7,770 bases of DNA from Selenomonadaceae bacterium (GTDB lineage: Bacteria; Bacillota; Negativicutes; Selenomonadales; Selenomonadaceae). Made by a program: the position numbers and the translations under genes. The notes beneath the pieces were generated by a model. It was given only the letters and a program-made list of their open reading frames with translations. It did no database searches and was not told where the DNA came from. Positions 5,236 through 7,770 of the stretch are shown one piece after another (positions within the stretch are counted from its first letter, which is position 1; every line of letters starts with the position of its first letter). The stretch is taken from positions 1-7,770 of the forward strand of contig JAFTEG010000421.1 of NCBI GenBank assembly GCA_017453765.1, in the 5' to 3' direction.

Positions 5236-6966
5236 TTGATTAAAGGTGAAGAGTTGCCGATTAAAAATATTTTCAACGATCAATTTGAATACCACATTCC
5301 GGTTTATCAGCGCCCCTACGCGTGGCAGGAAGAACACGCCGAAACTCTGTTTGATAACCTCTTCGATTTTTATTCACAGACGGCGAATGACGATTATTTT
5401 TTGGGTTCAATCGTGCTAATGAAAAAAAATCCAAATGACGATTATGCGGACGTTACGGACGGGCAACAGCGTCTTATCACGTTGACGATTTTGCTTGCGT
5501 CAATTTCGGCGTACTTGCGCGGCGACAATCAAAAATACTGCTATGAATTTATTTGGCGCGGCTACAAGCCCTCAAAAAATCCGCCTAACCCTGAACCGCG
5601 TCTTTTCATTCGTCCGAAAGATAAAATTTTTTTTAAAGACAACATTCAGCAGAAATTTACAGATGACGCCAAATTAACCGAGCTGAAAAATTTTGTAAGC
5701 AATTTAAATGTAATTGAAAATGAATCCCGCGCCAACATTCGTGCCAACTGTCGAGTATTCTTAAATAAAATTGAAGAAAATTTTTCTGACGGCGCCGGCG
5801 GCGTTGATGAAAATAAATTGCTGGGATTTTTAAATTTCATATCGGAACATTGCTACATTGTAACCGTTATAACCGATGCTAAGGATACGGCATTCAGAGT
5901 GTTCAACGTCTTGAATACAACCGGATTGGATTTAACTCCTGCCGATATAATTAAGTCAGATGTTATCGGCAGTATAGAAACTTCAAAGCAAGACGACTAC
6001 GCCAATAAATGGGAAGAATTAGAGATTAAAGCGACGCGGCAGGGATTTAATGACGTGTTCACTCATTTGCGTATGGTTTACGTCAAGAAAAAGGCTCAGG
6101 GCAGTGTGATTGATGAATTTGAAAAGTTCGTAATGCCGAAAATGCCTTCCGCCGAATATTTTATTGATAAAGTTTTGACGCCGTACAGTGAATACTACGC
6201 CGAAATTAAAAATAAAAGTTATCCCAACACGAATAACAGCGCGAAGGTTGATGAAATTAATTTTCTGTTGATGTGGCTGAATAAGATTGATAATTTTGAC
6301 TGGATAGCACCAACACTGAAATTTTTCGTAGACAAACATAATGACGTTGACTATATTCTTTGGTTCATGAAAAAAATGGAGCGTCTCGCCGCGTTCATGC
6401 ACATAACCGCTTTTACCGTCAACCAACGCATTGACCGCTACGCAAAAATAATTTCTGAAATGGAAAATAATCCTTCGCATAATCTCAACGCGCCGCTGAA
6501 AGAAATTGAACTTACCGACGCGAAGAAAACTGAATTTATGAACGCGCTTAACGGCGAAATTTACGGCTTGACGGCACGACGCAGAAATTACATTATCCTG
6601 CGGCTTGATTCATTCGTTGCGGCAGGCGCTACGCCGGATTATAATCCACATATTCTTTCCATTGAGCATGTTTTGCCGCAAACTGTAAATCCCGGTTCGC
6701 AATGGGAGGCGTTGTGGACGGACGACGAAAGAATTTTTTGGACGCACCGAATTGCAAATCTCGTACCGTTGACGCGCAGAAAAAATTCCGCCGCACAAAA
6801 TTTTGACTTCGACAAAAAGAAGAAAGAATATTTTACCGGCAAGAACGGGACAATTTCATACCCGCTGACTTCGCAGGTGGTTCACGAAAATACTTGGACG
6901 CCTGCCGTTGTCTCTGCGCGGCAGAAAAATCTTTTGAATGTGTTCAAAACAAATTGGGAGCTGTAG
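5236..6966 (+). CDS. DUF262-DUF1524 protein, GmrSD-type candidate modification-dependent restriction enzyme
   Basis: The 576-residue protein joins two halves. The N-terminal DUF262 (ParB/sulfiredoxin-like NTPase) has IPVYQRPYAW at 21-30 and DGQQRL at 75-80. The C-terminal DUF1524 HNH-like nuclease has SIEHVLPQ (His478), HRIANLVPL (504-512, with N508), N517, N522 and KKK at 527-529. The middle is mostly helical in appearance. Known of the family: single-chain GmrSD enzymes use NTP to cut phage DNA bearing modified cytosines, and relatives such as SspE sense phosphorothioate; the modification sensed here cannot be told from sequence. All signature residues are present, so it looks active. TTG at 5236 is preceded by AAGGAG (5221-5226) nine bases upstream. 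It follows the rpsO terminator closely and has no clear promoter, so expression may rely on read-through. No modification or other defence gene lies beside it. The TAG stop lies in a heptamer repeat. Confidence 0.88.
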   Translation: MIKGEELPIKNIFNDQFEYHIPVYQRPYAWQEEHAETLFDNLFDFYSQTANDDYFLGSIVLMKKNPNDDYADVTDGQQRLITLTILLASISAYLRGDNQKYCYEFIWRGYKPSKNPPNPEPRLFIRPKDKIFFKDNIQQKFTDDAKLTELKNFVSNLNVIENESRANIRANCRVFLNKIEENFSDGAGGVDENKLLGFLNFISEHCYIVTVITDAKDTAFRVFNVLNTTGLDLTPADIIKSDVIGSIETSKQDDYANKWEELEIKATRQGFNDVFTHLRMVYVKKKAQGSVIDEFEKFVMPKMPSAEYFIDKVLTPYSEYYAEIKNKSYPNTNNSAKVDEINFLLMWLNKIDNFDWIAPTLKFFVDKHNDVDYILWFMKKMERLAAFMHITAFTVNQRIDRYAKIISEMENNPSHNLNAPLKEIELTDAKKTEFMNALNGEIYGLTARRRNYIILRLDSFVAAGATPDYNPHILSIEHVLPQTVNPGSQWEALWTDDERIFWTHRIANLVPLTRRKNSAAQNFDFDKKKKEYFTGKNGTISYPLTSQVVHENTWTPAVVSARQKNLLNVFKTNWEL

Positions 6967-7000
6967 CCGGTAGCAGGTAGCTTGTAGCTTGTAGCCGGTA
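6963..7000 (+). repeat. Heptamer tandem repeat GTAGCNN, 5.4 copies, over the stop of the GmrSD-like gene
   Basis: Five 7-base units start at 6963, 6970, 6977, 6984 and 6991 (GTAGCCG, GTAGCAG, GTAGCTT, GTAGCTT, GTAGCCG), then GTA. The TAG stop of the gene (6964-6966) is in the first unit, and every unit carries TAG on the coding strand. The unit sequence is unrelated to GTRAGGA at pncC, but period, copy number and position relative to the stop are alike. Confidence 0.93.
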
Positions 7001-7035
7001 TTAAATTTTAAAATAAATTCGTACGAAAAATTTTT

Positions 7036-7065
7036 GCACATCGTCACGGTGTGTAATTTTTTTTT
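7036..7065 (+). terminator. Intrinsic terminator after the GmrSD-like gene
   Basis: GCACATCG (7036-7043) pairs with CGGTGTGT (7047-7054), eight pairs with two G-U, around the loop TCA, followed by AA and nine T (7057-7065). It separates the restriction-type gene from the flagellar unit. Confidence 0.85.
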
Positions 7066-7080
7066 GCCGAAAAATAATCT

Positions 7081-7125
7081 TTGACGAAGGCGCCTTGTTA
7101 AATTAAAATATGCGGCGAACGATAA
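7081..7125 (+). promoter_or_regulatory. Promoter region of flgG: sigma-A-like site overlapping a sigma-28-like site
   Basis: TTGACG (7081-7086), 17 bases, then TAAAAT (7104-7109) fits the housekeeping consensus with one mismatch in each box. Overlapping it, TAAA (7099-7102), 15 bases, then AACGATAA (7118-7125) fits the flagellar sigma-28 consensus TAAA-N15-GCCGATAA, with four of four and six of eight matches. The leaders would be about 70 and 53 bases. Which one works cannot be decided from sequence. Confidence 0.6.
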
Positions 7126-7184
7126 AAATTTTAATAAGTATTTTTCTAAGTAGTTTTGAAAAATTTGGGGAGGACGCTTTAACT

Positions 7185-7770
7185 ATGATGAGAGCATTGT
7201 GGTCTGCGGCATCGGGCATGATCGCGCAGCAGAAAAATATGGACGTTGTGGCGCATAACATTGCCAACGTCAACACCTTCGGCAACAAAAAAGTCCGCGC
7301 AGAATTTCAAGACTTGGTGTATCAAACTCTGCGCGACGCAGGCGGTGCTTCAGGCGACGGCACGCAATATCCTCAAGGCATGCAAATCGGTCTCGGCGTA
7401 CGTGTTTCCGCCACGAACAGAATTTTTACGCAGGGACCTTTGCAGACGACTGACAATCCCACCGATATCGGCATACAAGGCGAAGGCTTTTTCCAAATCC
7501 AACTTCCCGACGGCACGACGGCGTACACGCGCGACGGCTCATTTAAGCTGGATTCTGAAAGACGACTTGTCACCAGCGACGGCTTTTTACTTATGCCGAA
7601 CATTACGCTGGAAGAAAATGCGACGATTGACAGCCTTGTAATAAGTCAGGACGGACGTGTTTCAGATACTCCCGCCGGCGGTCAGCAAGCTGAAATTGGA
7701 CAGATAAACCTTGTGCGTTTCGTCAATCCTTCCGGTCTGTATGCGTACGGCAAAAATCTTTTCCTTGAAA
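7185..7770 (+). CDS. flgG: Flagellar basal-body distal rod protein FlgG, 3'-truncated by the window edge
   Basis: 195 codons are visible of a protein usually near 260-270 residues. FlgG subunits form the distal rod that passes through the envelope to the hook; they are exported by the flagellar type III system without a cleaved signal. Seen: MMRALWSAASGM at the N terminus with the rod-family helix NMDVVAHNIANVNT at 18-31; DLVYQTLRDAG near 43-53, characteristic of FlgG rather than FlgF; MQIGLGVRV; GEGFFQIQLPDGTTAYTRDGSF; and LVTSDGFLL. I chose ATG 7185 because GGGAGG (7168-7173) is 11 bases upstream; ATG 7188 follows at once. The usual T-x-G-F/Y-K turn reads TFGNKK here. It is the first gene after a promoter region, so it probably opens a flagellar operon continuing downstream. 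Confidence 0.93.
   Translation, partial: MMRALWSAASGMIAQQKNMDVVAHNIANVNTFGNKKVRAEFQDLVYQTLRDAGGASGDGTQYPQGMQIGLGVRVSATNRIFTQGPLQTTDNPTDIGIQGEGFFQIQLPDGTTAYTRDGSFKLDSERRLVTSDGFLLMPNITLEENATIDSLVISQDGRVSDTPAGGQQAEIGQINLVRFVNPSGLYAYGKNLFLE

Noticed and set aside
6019..6480. 153-codon open frame on the minus strand
   Set aside because: It is antisense to the middle of the GmrSD-like gene, has no ribosome-binding site or recognisable motif, and is explained by codon bias on the other strand.
6856..7047. 63-codon minus-strand frame crossing the GTAGCNN array
   Set aside because: Its low-complexity middle is the translated heptamer repeat, and it runs antisense across a gene end and into the terminator; nothing supports expression.
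7246..7641. 131-codon open frame on the plus strand inside flgG
   Set aside because: It overlaps flgG in another frame; the flgG frame gives an unmistakable family match over the whole stretch.

Overview
The window looks like chromosomal DNA of an anaerobic, flagellated, menaquinone-making bacterium of the Firmicutes type. The grounds are strong GGAGG ribosome-binding sites, frequent TTG starts, AT-rich intergenic DNA, an intrinsic-terminator style of gene ending, a futalosine-pathway gene (mqnC) and a FlgG of Firmicutes appearance. A member of the Negativicutes/Selenomonadales is my best guess, from the feel of the protein sequences only; no database was consulted.

Layout. Positions 1-636 hold the C-terminal half of an IS200/IS605-type TnpB RNA-guided nuclease, followed by the element's right end (about 637-785), which should also be the 3' scaffold of its omegaRNA. 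Next comes a forward cluster: a stand-alone nicotinamide-nucleotide amidase (pncC/cinA C-terminal type, 800-1273), a small exported protein of unknown function (1361-1990) and seryl-tRNA synthetase (serS, 2011-3288). A tRNA-Arg(CCG) with its own promoter lies at 3413-3487. mqnC is on the minus strand (3557-4582), convergent with the tRNA and divergent from rpsO (4824-5090). rpsO has its own promoter, a structured leader and a terminator. A 576-residue DUF262-DUF1524 protein of the GmrSD type (candidate modification-dependent restriction enzyme) occupies 5236-6966. After a second strong terminator, flgG (flagellar distal rod) begins at 7185 and runs off the window.

Most of the genes are housekeeping: translation (serS, tRNA-Arg, rpsO), pyridine nucleotide salvage (pncC), respiration (mqnC) and motility (flgG). 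The two accessory items are the TnpB element, which ends only some 15-20 bases upstream of pncC, and the GmrSD-like gene, which sits directly after rpsO where many bacteria have pnp.

The most unusual feature is a recurring pattern at gene ends. All five genes with both a visible stop and a visible 3' flank in the body of the window (pncC, serS, mqnC, rpsO, the GmrSD-like gene) end inside or at the edge of a short tandem repeat array whose unit carries a stop codon. Two of these arrays are heptamers (GTRAGGA and GTAGCNN), and a third heptamer array (CTAATCC-like) follows the first. Because 7 is not a multiple of 3, such arrays put stops in all three reading frames.
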